Of a stretch of 64,000 nt of DNA, positions 1 through 10,334 are shown piece after piece. The notes beneath the pieces are model-generated. The model made no database searches and was not told where the DNA came from. It worked only from the letters and a program-made list of their open reading frames with translations. How positions within the stretch are numbered: the first letter of the stretch is position 1; every line of letters begins with the position of its first letter. Position numbers and translations under genes: made by a program. The DNA is taken from assembly GCA_029237695.1 (NCBI GenBank), contig CM055266.1:122750569-122814568 (forward strand). Reading direction: 5' to 3'. Source of the DNA: Conchocele bisecta. Its lineage: Eukaryota > Mollusca > Bivalvia > Lucinida > Thyasiridae.

Positions 1-389
1 AGCACGCGATGGGTAATTTAACGATCGGGGTTCATCCTTATCGCAATCCCGACTGGAGACCTAGTTTGGCCCTCACATACGTCTTTGGCATTTTGTATGT
101 GACAGTTGAATCTGGTTATACCCCTTATGCGAGTATTATGATATTCGTAATCCTATTTTAGGGGAAGGGGCCAAGTGACTTTGGTGTGGTATGGACCTGG
201 CACCAGGTCGGGTTATTCTAATTTCAGGGCTGAATATATTTGTTCTCGATGTAAATATTCCGTTCTGATTTTGGGATTTTCCCCCCAATGCAGCAGGTTA
301 AAATGGGATCGAACCCGTTTGCCCGGCCTTACATGACCTTAGCTGTTGATAGGCCGTTAAACACTAATAAACAAGCAAAACAAACACAT
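1..389 (+). repeat. Retroposon family B copy (AAAC tail), cut by window start
   Basis: Head (GGGGTTCATCC, a tRNA-promoter B-box-like motif) at about 24-38, body, and tail ending GATAGGCCGTTAAACAC then AAT/AAAC-rich to about 389. It matches the copies at 2095, 7672, 8425, 12680, 20849 and 24119, in the opposite orientation. Architecture (B-box-like head, short A-rich microsatellite tail) suggests a SINE. Between 390 and 790 I see only AT-rich sequence with short ATATAGGAATT repeats. Confidence 0.7.
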
Positions 390-790
390 TAATAAATACT
401 TATGGATGTCCTTTAAATTGCATGATGAATTTAGTGCAACAGATTTAACAAAAAAGTTCTATTTTAACCAAAGAAAAAGCAACCTTTTGCTTACCCAAAA
501 AATATATAGGAATTATAGGAATTTTGCCCAAAATATAGGATATTATAGGACATTTTGAAAAAGTCTGAAAAATATAGGAATTGTAGGACGGCTGGAAGGG
601 CTGAATACATCATCTTGTCCAATCACAAATGAAATGAAATGGATCACTGGAAAAAGGGAGCTAACTCCATGTGGATATTTTTATAATATTGTCGCCTTCA
701 GGTCAATTTTAGTATACCCGTGTACTACATTTATTCACTTATGATCAGTGATCATACAATACAGTCCACACACAGTTACTCGAAGTCCTT

Positions 791-961
791 GGGGCCGTTT
801 CACTAAACTTTGTACGACTAAAATGTTCGTAAGTGCAAAATTATGACGGTCTGTAAATTTCACATCAACAATATTTTCTTGTAAACAATTATGATCGATC
901 TTAAATTTTCACTTATGAACATTTTAGTCGTACAATGTACAAAGTTTAGTGAAACGGCCCC
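791..961. mobile_element. MITE family M2, short copy
   Basis: Inverted termini GGGGCCGTTTCACTAAACTT / AAGTTTAGTGAAACGGCCCC, with subterminal ACGACTAAAATGTTCGTAAG mirrored on the other side. Non-coding and fold-back. Fuller copies at 6557, 25200, 38983 and 55417 carry a palindromic centre (CATAGGCTGCATATGCAGCC) missing here. Confidence 0.7.
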
Positions 962-984
962 CTGGGGACTAGTGCAAGTGAGCA

Positions 985-1220
985 GGGGCTCGTGGATATC
1001 CCCGGCCGCCGCCTGATTTGACCAACAAATATTTTCTATGTCATTTTACCTTGACCTTGAGCATGACAGCCATTTTGGTGGGCTATAGAATGAAAATATG
1101 GTTGATGATGAAGTTTCAAGTCAATCTGACTTTAGGTTGCAGAGATAATGGGTACCCAAAAACCACGCAACTCTTATGGACAGACGGAAGTACGAAAACT
1201 ATATACCCCTATATTAATTA
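985..1220. repeat. TGACCTTGA-type repeat (family D)
   Basis: Contains ACCTTGACCTTGAG, GGCTATAGAATGAAAATATG, AAGTTTCAAGTCAATCTGA and GCAGAGATAATGGGTA. Same motif order as 9895-10140, 17195-17430, 21400-22440 and 62523-63110. Non-coding; class unknown. Confidence 0.6.
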
Positions 1221-1376
1221 ATAGCTAAACTTTGAGTTAATGGGAGTTATGATATGGGAAACATGTACTTGGGGAGCAAGAATCCCCTCACTAGTTTGAC
1301 TAAAAGTTTGAGATAATGAGTGTAGATTGTACAAGTAATTGTCAGCTGCTATAGCATACAAAACGCCGACACTATG

Positions 1377-1844
1377 AGTGAGTGAGTGAATAGGGTTTAA
1401 CGTCCGCTTTTCTGACATAGAGGTACAAACCTCAGGGAGTCTACACGCAGACGGGTCAACGGGGTCGAGTCCCGTATCCACCTGTCCGAGGGGGGTAAAT
1501 CCCAACTTCAGAACTCAATATTTACAATCAAAATATATATTCAGTCTTGAAATTAGAACAACCTGATCTGGTGCCAGGCCCTCGCCACACCAGCATCATT
1601 TATCCCATCCCCTAAAAGTAATAGGATTAGCGCTAATCTTACTTTTATATATGGGGCATAGCCTGACTCAACTCTCACATACAAGAAAGCCAAAAATGTA
1701 CATGAGGGCCAAATCCGGTATAGTGGGTTCCAGAAAGTATGAACCCAATCGTTAAGCCAGTTTAGTCGCCTTTTACGACAAGCAATGGCTACTGCAGCAC
1801 TATTCTCAGGATCAGTTGATCCCGCCCCGGTGCCTGCACGGGGC
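1377..1844 (-). mobile_element. Retroposon family A copy (TCAC tail) with target duplication
   Basis: 468-bp element flanked by a 12-bp direct repeat GCCGACACTATG (1365-1376 and 1845-1856). On the minus strand it starts GCCCCGTGCAGGCACCGGGG and ends in GACGTTAAACCCTATTCAC followed by a TCAC repeat. Nearly identical to 4620-5090 and 44807-45277. Variable 11-13-bp target duplications and a microsatellite tail fit LINE-mobilised SINE insertion. Reading frames inside are chance. Confidence 0.85.
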
Positions 1845-1928
1845 GCCGACACTATGTAGGATACAAATCACTCGCCAGTAACAACTAATCAGAGCATATA
1901 CATCATTATTCTGTCATCATAGAGAATA

Positions 1929-2094
1929 TATTTAAATCATTGTCCAGTGATCAGTAAACAAAATCATTGTCCCGTGCTAGGTTAACAAATCATTGTCCTA
2001 ATCATTGTCCAGTGATCACAGTCAACAAATCAGTCCTGTAGTCGGTGAACAAATCATTGTCCAGTGATCATAGCCAACAAATCATTGTCCAGTG
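1929..2094 (+). repeat. Minisatellite, left part
   Basis: Degenerate tandem units of about 24 bp built on AACAAATCATTGTCCAGTGA. The array continues at 2802-2900; a family B retroposon (2095-2801) sits in the middle. Confidence 0.75.
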
Positions 2095-2801
2095 CTGTTT
2101 GTTTTGTTTGTTTATTAGTGTTTAACGGCCTATCAACAGCTAAGGTCATGTAAGGCTGGGCAAACGGGTTCGATCCCATTTTAACCTGCTGCATTGGGGG
2201 AAAATCCCAAAATCAGAACGGAATATTTACATCGAGAACAAATATATTTAGCCCTGAAATTAGAATAACTGGACCTGGTGCCAGGTCCATACCACACCAA
2301 GTCACTTAGCCCCTTCCCCTAAAATAGGATTACGAATATCGTAATACTCACATAAGGGGTATAACCAGATTCAACTGTCACATACAAAATGCCAAAGACG
2401 TATCTGAGGGCCAAACCAGTAGCCTATTTCATCAAAATTACAAAGTATACTTATCTAGCAAAGTATACTTTGAGGGAGAAATTTTCAATTTAGGGATAAA
2501 TTTATTAATGTTTATTATACTGAATTTATTACATTATCACAGCCATTTTGGCTGTGATAATGTAATACATTCAGTATAATAATTCTGCATACTTTTAATC
2601 ATCAAATATATGCAGTCGGTAATTCTATGCGAAATAATGCATTTCGGGAAAAATAAATGATTACTCCCTCAAAGTATACTTTGCTAGATAAGTATGCTTT
2701 GCAATTTTGATGAAATCGGCTACAGGTCTCCAGTCGGGATTCCGGTAAGAATGAACCCCGATCGTTAAATTACCCATCGCGTGCTCCCACCTGCCACCCA
2801 C
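2095..2801 (-). mobile_element. Retroposon family B copy inside the minisatellite
   Basis: Tail (GTTT-rich) at left, head at right. Flanked by a 12-bp direct repeat CATTGTCCAGTG (2083-2094 and 2802-2813), although in a tandem array this could be coincidental. It is itself split by an M1 MITE at 2420-2722. Confidence 0.78.
2420..2722. mobile_element. MITE family M1 nested in retroposon B
   Basis: 303-bp fold-back element with ends TAGCCTATTTCATCAAAATT / AATTTTGATGAAATCGGCTA, AAAGTATACTTTG near both ends and a central palindrome CATTATCACAGCC...GGCTGTGATAATG. Uninterrupted retroposon copies read CCAAACCAGGTCTCC here, so the element brought a 3-bp duplication, CAG. No coding capacity. Confidence 0.85.
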
Positions 2802-2900
2802 CATTGTCCAGTGATCACAGTCAACAAATCATTGTCCCGTGATCAGTCATCAAATCATTGTCCAGTGATCATAACCAACAAATCATTGTCCAGTGATTGA
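2802..2900 (+). repeat. Minisatellite, right part
   Basis: Continuation of the ATCATTGTCCAGTGATCA array. A partial B-like fragment (GGTTAACGGCCTGGCAACAG, then a B-box-like GGTGTCGAATCTC) follows at 2903-3004. Confidence 0.7.
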
Positions 2901-3004
2901 TCATGTTTGTTTCATGGCGGTTAACGGCCTGGCAACAGCTATTTAATATTCATTATAGGCTGGGTCAACGGTGTCGAATCTCGTATTTCACCTGTACGGA
3001 TGGG

Positions 3005-3895
3005 GTGTTTGTTTTGTTTGTTTGTTGGGGTTTAACGGTCTATCAACAGCTAAGGTCATTTAAGGCCGGGTCAATGGGTTTAGTACTAAATCCCATATAT
3101 TATATGTACATGTAAGTACAAAGTACAAATGGGGGGAAAATCCCAGAAGAATTCCGCCACGGAAGCGGTATCGCACCTGCCGAGGCATTTGACCTTGAAC
3201 ATTAAAAGTAAATAAATGACCTTGACCTTGAGAATTTGGATGTGGGGGTGTGCGTAATGAAGCATCATCCCTAGACAAAGATTGATGTGAAATATTATCA
3301 AAGTCTGGCAAGGGGTTAAAGAGATATTGTGAAAAAACAATAACTTTATAACGCATTTCTGTTACAAAACCGGTGAACATTAAAAGTAAATAAATGATCT
3401 TGACCTTGAGATTTTGGATGTGAGGGTGTGCGTAATGAAGCATCATCCCTAGCCAAACATTGATGTGAAATATTATCAAAGTCTGGCAAGGGGTTAAAGA
3501 GATATTGTGAAAAAACAATAACTTTAACGCATTTGCTTTACAAAAAACCGGACGACGCGGACGACGCGGACGTGGAAAAAGCGCAAGCATGCGCGACAAA
3601 AATCAGAACTGAATATTTACAATAAAAAAAATAAAAATATATTCAGCCCTGAAATCAGAATAATCCTGATCTGATGCCAGGTCCTCGCCACACCAGAATC
3701 ACTTGGCCCCCTCCCAAAAGCAGTAGGATCAGTAATAATCTTACTACTTTTATAATGGGCAATAACCCAATTCAACTCCCAGGTAACAGAAGAGCCAAAG
3801 ATAAAAACGTACCGGAGGGCCAAACCAGGCAAATCGTGATTCCTGTAAGGAGGAACTCCACCGTTAATTTACGCGTCGCGTTCACCCGACCAACC
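3005..3895 (-). mobile_element. Retroposon family B subtype copy, interrupted
   Basis: Same subtype as 8425-8852 (shares GGATTTAGTACTAAATCCC region and AAAAACGTACC). Comparing the two places an insertion at 3145-3599. A further partial copy of the body lies at 3898-4040. From 4041 to 4605 nothing is recognised except a fragment at about 4450-4500 with AGCTCCAGATAAGC. Confidence 0.7.
3145..3599. mobile_element. Element with 'CCGCCACGGAAGCGG' end and two internal units
   Basis: Begins GAATTCCGCCACGGAAGCGG and ends in GACGACGCGGACG and AAAAAGCGCAAGC. The interior is a tandem duplication of about 178 bp (3192-3370 and 3371-3548), each unit with GACCTTGACCTTGAG and GTGTGCGTAATGAAGCATCA. A shortened copy lies at 33545-33690. 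The long minus-strand frame here follows the duplication and is not a gene. Confidence 0.65.
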
Positions 3896-4619
3896 ACCCA
3901 CTCGGATGGGGTGAAAATCTCAAAATCAGAACTGAATATTTACAGAAAAATATATATATATATATCTTCAGTCTTCAGTCCTGGAATTATAATAACCTGA
4001 TCTGGTGCCAGGTCCTCACTACACTAGTCACTTAGCCCAACACCCTAAAAGCAATACAATTAGCACTCGAATGATCATAGTAAACAAAACAATCTCTCAT
4101 GCCCCGACTTGCAGCATACAGAATTTGCTCGTTGTCCACTCCCCATACATCTTGCCACACGATCATAGCAAATGTCGGCATAAACATCTTGACACTGTGC
4201 AAGTGGATAGGGGCTCTGATACACAATACAAGTATATGTCGACCGACTACGTCCTTTCAATAACAAAGTAATATACAAGATATGAAGACACCTTTATGAG
4301 TGTGATAAACATGTATATAAGGTTACAAGTCAGCCAAATAAATGATTTATATTTTTATTATGCAAGGATTCACACCCAGGCCATAGTGGTCTAGTGTGTA
4401 ATGGTACCAAACACAAGATAAGAGTATCTGCAATGCTCCCGCCACCCAGACACAGAGCTCCAGATAAGCTTTGTGTCTAAAGAGTATTGTACCCCCTGAT
4501 TTCAAATTAAATGCACATTTTATTTTTACAAATGGATTATTGATTTTCTTCATTATGAAATCGGGAACAAATAATCAAAACATAAAACAAATTTAATTAA
4601 CCATTCACTTATAATTTGA

Positions 4620-5090
4620 GTGAGTGAGTGAGTGAATAGGGTTTAACGTCCGCTTTTCTGACATAAAGGTACAAGCCTCAGGGAGTCTACACGCAGACGG
4701 GTCAACGGGGTCGTGTCCCGTATCCACCTGTCCGAGGGGGGTAAATCCCAACTTCAGAATTCAATATTTGCAATCAAAATATATATTCAGTCCTGAAATT
4801 AGAACAACCTGATCTGGTGCCAGGCCCTCGCCACACCAGCATCATTTATCCCATCCCCTAAAAGTAATAGGATTAGCGCTAATCTTACTTTTATATATGG
4901 GGCATAGCCTGACTCAACTCTCACATACAAGAAAGCCAAAAATGTACACGAGGGCCAAATCCGGTATAGTGGGTTCCGGAAAGTATGAACCCAATCGTTA
5001 AGCCAGTTTAGTCGCCTTTTACGACAAGCAATGGCTACTGCAGCACTATTCTCAGGATCAGTTGATCCCGCCCCGGTGCCTGCACGGGGC
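4620..5090 (-). mobile_element. Retroposon family A copy with 13-bp target duplication
   Basis: 471 bp, flanked by ACTTATAATTTGA (4607-4619 and 5091-5103). Nearly identical to the copy at 1377, so both are young. Confidence 0.87.
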
Positions 5091-5345
5091 ACTTATAATT
5101 TGAATGTATTATTACTTATTCACTTGATTCTGGCATTGATCATTTTCTCCTCGTCAAGTAAATACTCTGTAATACATTTCATTAAAATCAATAAGTGCAC
5201 TCATGTAGATAAGTGCACTTTGAGGGGGTAATTATTTTAATTATTTGCAGTGAAATACAAAATGTTGTTTTCAACAATTATTGTATATAGTTGATGATTA
5301 AAAATATCTTTCATTCAGTGTAGCATGAAATGCTTTAATACTTGA

Positions 5346-5572
5346 TTAACCCGTCAACACCAACATCTGTATGGTGACATTGTAATACTTGATTAACCCC
5401 GTCAACACCAACATCTGTATGGTGACATTGGCAAACAGTGTACATTCAGATGAGCCGGCTCCCGACGAGCAGTCTCATCAGGATCTGCACTTTTTGTAAT
5501 TTTGTGACGATTGGATTGGTTGCAAATTTAACATACCAAAATCCATTCCAGTTACGTAGGGGTGAAAGGGAT
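5346..5572. mobile_element. MITE family M6 (TTAA-ended), rearranged copy
   Basis: TTAACCC at left, GGGGTGAAAGGG at right, and the core GAGCCGGCTCCCGACGAGCA. The left end is tandemly duplicated (TTAACCCCGTCAACACC again at 5393) and the right flank has a 37-bp direct duplication (GATAAACAAAACTATGAATC) at 5569-5643. No gene seen from 5573 to 5987. Confidence 0.55.
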
Positions 5573-5987
5573 AAACAAAACTATGAATCATTCATAACTT
5601 GAAAAAGGGATAAACAAAACTATGAATCATTCATAACTTGAAAATTACTCCCAAAAAGTGTGCATAGCGAAATTAGTGCCCTAAGCTAATATGCTACAAA
5701 ACTACAGTCTACACACGTTACCTCAAACTCTTGTATGTCAAACTACTGACAACTACTCAAATTTTCATTAATCAAGTATTTTCCTCAATCCCATCGACTT
5801 TGAGTATACAAGTTTAGACTGTATATATAAACCTGAGGCTGTAACTGGAGCAAATGGGGTTTTTGGCCTGTCCAACAAGTGCAGACTCGGATCAGCCTGC
5901 ACATCCTAGCACTGTTAGTCTGTAAACATCATCATGTCTTTAACCAACAGTACAGACGTTCATAATGTTGCACGCATGTGTAAGCAG

Positions 5988-6182
5988 TAGCCGATTTCAC
6001 CAACATTGCAAAGTATACTTTTCTAGCAAAGTATACTTCGAGGGAGTAATCATTTATTTTTCCTGAAATACATTATTAGAACTAACAACTGCATGTATTT
6101 GATGATTAAAAGTATGCAGAATTATTATACTGAATTTATTACATTATCACAGCCAAATAATAAATTCAGTATAATAAAAATT
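5988..6182. mobile_element. MITE family M1, truncated
   Basis: Left end TAGCCGATTTCACCAACATT to the centre (CATTATCACAGCCAAATAAT), then lost. No gene recognised at 6183-6556. Confidence 0.7.
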
Positions 6183-6556
6183 TCTTCAGTCACAGCCACA
6201 TATGGCAACATAAACAAGTTTAAACTGTATTTATTCTACAACCATTACAAACAAGCGCGAGAGCACTTATACAAATGCTTCCAATGGCACAGATGAAGGC
6301 ATAAGGGCGGTCAATAATGTGAGAGGAAACCCACTTGTACGATCTGGCAACCACCATACCACCTCACATACTGCCCCGGCTGAGGATCTAACCCAGGGCC
6401 GGGCAACATAAACATCATTTGCACCCATTAAAATGAAAAGCAACACCTGAACACACAAGAACACAGCCCAACCATTAGTTGTGAGTATACACCGGATATA
6501 CACGTAATCATACCAACAGAAAATGCCAGTCATTCCTAGCACATGTAGACGGTACA

Positions 6557-6798
6557 GGGGCCCGTTTCACTAAACATTGTACGACTAAAATGTTCGTAAG
6601 CGCAATTTTAGAATGGTCTGAAAATTTAAATTGATGGATTTACATTTATTGAGCATAGGCTGCATATGCAGCCTATGCTCAATAAATGTAAATCCAACAA
6701 TTGTTTACAAGAAAACAATGTTAATATGATATTTACAGACTATCATAAGTTTGCATTTACGAACATTTAGTCTTACAAAGTTTAGTGAAACGGTCCCC
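6557..6798. mobile_element. MITE family M2, full copy
   Basis: Inverted ends GGGGCCCGTTTCACTAAAC / GTTTAGTGAAACGGTCCCC around the palindrome GCATAGGCTGCATATGCAGC. A second, right-truncated copy follows at 6869-6990. Confidence 0.75.
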
Positions 6799-7671
6799 GG
6801 ATCTTCCCGCACCAGATAAAACAGACCATAGGGAGTCTACAACCAGCTGCACAGTCAGACCATGGTCTGGGGGCCTTTTCACTAAACTTCGTATGACTAA
6901 AATGTTCGTAAGTGCAAAATTATGATAGTCTGTAAATTTCACATCAACAATGTTTTCTTGTAAAGAACTATTGGATTTACAATTATTGAGCATAGGCTGT
7001 CAAGTACAATATGAAGTATTTTGAAGAAAAGAATTTGACAAAATAGACAGCGGTCTAAGGGTTAAAACTTCAATATGTAACTATAACGTACTTATTGTTT
7101 TAATACCCAGCCCAGTCGCGAAGCTTCGCCCTTAAATGTGATTTCGAATCCCTATACTAGTATGTAATTGGCGGTGCAACATGAAGTGAGTGCGTGTGTG
7201 GGCGGTAATATGCTTTGCGACTCGTGAACTGATGACAAGGCATAAAATCGGTTCTAAATATAGCGCTGAACATTTAATGATTAATTAAAAAGATATTGGC
7301 GAAAGCGTCACAATGTGTGATTAATTGAGACGAAATGCCATTCTTTCATTGGTCGATAAACTAGAGTAAACAATAAGTGGCCTGAACCCTTAAAATGCTA
7401 GTGCAGTGCAGGCTAATCAGTGTCTACACTGGCTGTGCAAACAATAAGCCACATTTATCCAGTACAGCCACATATATGTTCTCAAGTGTTCACACAAACG
7501 TGACAGACGATGTGTCATGGCAAAATAGGACTTATGGACTGTTTAACACACATAGTTCTTGATTATTTGTCACATTCCATAACAAATAGGCTTCAACTAC
7601 TAAATAGAGAATACCAGCATAGTGTCATTTGATATAAACGTTAGCAGGCAAGGATAGGAATTTGAATTATT

Positions 7672-8035
7672 TGTGTTTAATGGCCTAAGGACAGCTAAGG
7701 ACATTTAAGACTGGCCATCACATTCGATCCCGCATTTAACCTGCTACATGGGGAATCCCAAAATCAGAACGGAATATTTACATAAATATATATTCAGCCC
7801 TGAAATTAGAATAACCTCTAGCCAGGTCCATACCACACCAGTCACTTGGCCCCTTCCCCTAAAAGTAATACCGGTAGGATTACTCTTATATGGGTATAAC
7901 CAGATTCAACTCTCAAATACAAGAAAGCCAAAGACGTACTTGCGGGCCAAAACAGGTTGGGATTCCAGTAAGGATGAATCACGATTGTTAAATTACCCAT
8001 CACATGCTCCCACCCACCACCCACTGCAAGGCTAG
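7672..8035 (-). mobile_element. Retroposon family B copy
   Basis: Diverged tail (TGTTTAATGGCCTAAGGACAG) at left, body with ATATATTCAGCCCTGAAATT, and head CCACCCACCACCCAC at right. The stretch 6991-7671 holds only a fragment of a TTAA-type MITE end (GCGGTCTAAGGGTTAA at about 7050). Confidence 0.65.
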
Positions 8036-8364
8036 AAAATGTGTAGAATTGCGTGGCGAGCCGAGAAATTGCAATCATTTCCGAGCCGAGCCTAATAAAC
8101 TTGATATCAAAAGACATTAGCATGGTATTCTATTTATCAGGCAACATTTTATGCTAAAGGATGGGCAAATATATGGTTTTCGGTAAAAATAACTCCGACT
8201 TGCTATGCTGCGTCATTCCACTAATTTATTTGACCAATGGAACATCGGAGAATGTAGTTGTGATCAGGATATGCATATCTAATCAAAGCAACAATTTTAT
8301 TGGTCAGTGCAAATTCAGTCAATGCATAGCGAGTTACCCCGTAAATGTTGCAGACCCTGGTCAG

Positions 8365-9021
8365 TAGCCGATTTCACCAAAATTGCAAAGTATATTTATC
8401 TAGCTAAGTATACTTTGAGGGAGTATGTTTGTTTGTTTGTTGGGGTTTAACGGCCTATCAACAGCTAAGGTCATTTAAGGCCGGGTCAATGGATTTAGTA
8501 CTAAATCCCATATATTACCTGTAGAAGTACATGTACAAATGGGGGGAAAATCCCAAAATCAGAACTGAATATTTACAATAACAAAACAATATATTCAGCC
8601 CTGAAATCAGAATAATCCTGATCGGACGCCAGGTCCTCGCCACACCAGAATCACTTGGCCCCTCTCAAAAGCAGTAGGATCAGTAATAATATTACTACCT
8701 GTATAATGGGTAATAACCCAATTCAACTCCCAGGTAACTAAAAAGCCAAAGATAAAAACGTACCTGAGGGCCAAACCAGACAAATCGTGATTCCTATAAG
8801 GAGGAACCCATACTGTTAATTTACGCCGTCTCATTCGCCCGACCACCACCCATTATCCCCCGAAATGAATTATTCCATATAGAACTAACGACTGCATATA
8901 TTTGATGCTTAAAAGTATGCAGAATTATTATACTGAATTTATTACATTATCACAGCCATTTTGTAATAAATGTAATTTAAAGCAAGATAAGTATACTTTG
9001 CAAGTTTGGTGAAATAAGCTA
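8365..9021. mobile_element. MITE family M1 interrupted by a family B retroposon
   Basis: Left part 8365-8424 (TAGCCGATTTCACCAAAATT), right part about 8853-9021 (centre palindrome, then GGTGAAATAAGCTA). Between them lies 8425-8852, a family B copy of the same subtype as 3005-3895. Order of events: MITE first, retroposon later. No feature is recognised at 9022-9377. Confidence 0.75.
8425..8852 (-). mobile_element. Retroposon family B subtype, nested in M1
   Basis: Tail GTTTGTTTGTTTGTTGGGG at left, body with AATCCCAAAATCAGAACTGA, and head ending CGCCCGACCACCACCC. A short part of the MITE at the junction was lost, so no clean target duplication is visible. Confidence 0.75.
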
Positions 9022-9377
9022 CTGATGGGGTCAAAGGAAAGTCCTTTTTTCTCACGTCACATTAGAAATATCAATAAGTATAGTCATGCCCTATTAACAA
9101 AATACTTCATACAATCAACTACAAATGTGTCAGATAATGTACAGGTTTGGGATCACATGGTATTAGCTAAAGGTGACGTAATATATGATGTCAGTTTTTA
9201 GCAAATTTAGCTCAATAATTTAAAAACAAAATACGGATTTTGCTTAAACATGGCACAGCAAATTCTGATGCTTGTAGTGGTCTAAAGCATCTATCGTTCT
9301 GCCGCAGAAACGAGTAGTAAATATTGGCAGAATTTGCGAGTACATGTATCAGATGAAAACAAGTAATCAGTAACACT

Positions 9378-9891
9378 ACTCTGTTTCACTAAACCTGCCC
9401 AAATTTTACGGCCATATAAACAATGCAATTTTGATATTACATTACAGCAAAATTTAAGAATGAGCCTTCTTATTTCGTAAAATTTTGTCAAATATTGATT
9501 TTATTGCGAAACAAAGCATTTCCCCATGTTAAATTCCCATAGAGTGAAGATGTCTATAAAGGGGATTTAACATGGGGAAATTTTTAGAATTTCCGAAATA
9601 CTGTACCGATTTTCCAAATTTAACTTGTTTTCTAGTTTCATTTCATTTCCAAGCTATCTAGCCAGGTTTCAGTCAATTTCCGAAATTTTTCGTTTTTTGG
9701 CTCCTCCCCCAGCTCCTCCACCTCGTTTTCCCCCAGGTTAAATTCCCATAGACAAATCAATTTTTCATATTAAAATCAATATTTGACCAAATTTCACGAA
9801 ATAAAAGAACGCTCATTATTATAAAAAAATATTGTTTTTGCATTGTTTATATGGCCGTAAAATTTGGGCAGGTTTCGTGAAACAGACAGTA
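9378..9891. mobile_element. Fold-back element family M3, copy 1
   Basis: About 510 bp. Inverted ends CTGTTTCACTAAACCTGCCC / GGGCAGGTTTCGTGAAACAG; internal CCCCATGTTAAATTCCCATA and its complement. A second copy lies at 10375-10916, so the two flank the last LEMD3 exon. Confidence 0.75.
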
Positions 9892-9894
9892 ATG

Positions 9895-10140
9895 GAGGAT
9901 GTACCCCTCAAAATCTTTAATGCAAATTCCCAAGTCATTTGACCTTGACATTGAGCACATGGGCTGCATGGGTTGGCTATAGAATGAAACTATGGATGAT
10001 GACAAATAAGTATATGAAGTTTCATCAAGCCAAACAGACTTATAGATTGTTATCGGGCTTCGGGAGTGTGCAATTTGATCTGGATCTACAATGGTAAAAA
10101 CACCCATATAAAGCCACATTTCTCCCGTCACAGCCATATA
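9895..10140. repeat. TGACCTTGA-type repeat (family D)
   Basis: CAAGTCATTTGACCTTGACA, GGCTATAGAATGAAACTATG, GATGATGACAAATAAGTATA. Lies just downstream of the LEMD3 stop codon and may be part of its 3' UTR. Confidence 0.55.
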
Positions 10141-10182
10141 TTATAGATGACACATAGATGAGAGTGGATTTGGTGGCGAGAT

Positions 10183-10334
10183 CTACGTCATCTCGAGGGC
10201 AGATTTGTGGTATGGCTGCGCCACCGATTGCATTTCATTGTTGGAGGGACGTAGCGGGTACTTCCTATTCCTTGAGTCGGGGAATCGATCGTGGTAATGC
10301 TCCAAGCGCAGGTACTTCACCGTAATCAGGCGAC
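10183..10334 (-). CDS. LEMD3: LEMD3 exon 15 (last coding exon)
   Basis: Acceptor ttggttgcag at 10335; encodes GRLITVKYLRLEHYHDRF then the tail to TAG at 10183, residues 634-683. RLITVKYLRLEHYHDRFP closely follows the last RRM strand of LEMD3. The 3' UTR is unknown; a MITE-free stretch and a TGACCTTGA-type repeat lie below the stop. No AATAAA was confidently assigned. Confidence 0.94.

Noticed and set aside
1553..1852. 99-codon minus-strand frame (repeated at 4799-5092)
   Set aside because: It lies inside retroposon A and recurs with the copies; no domain, and it is explained by the repeat.
3060..3599. 179-codon minus-strand frame
   Set aside because: Runs through a tandem duplication in a mobile element and into retroposon B; the protein is itself an internal repeat.
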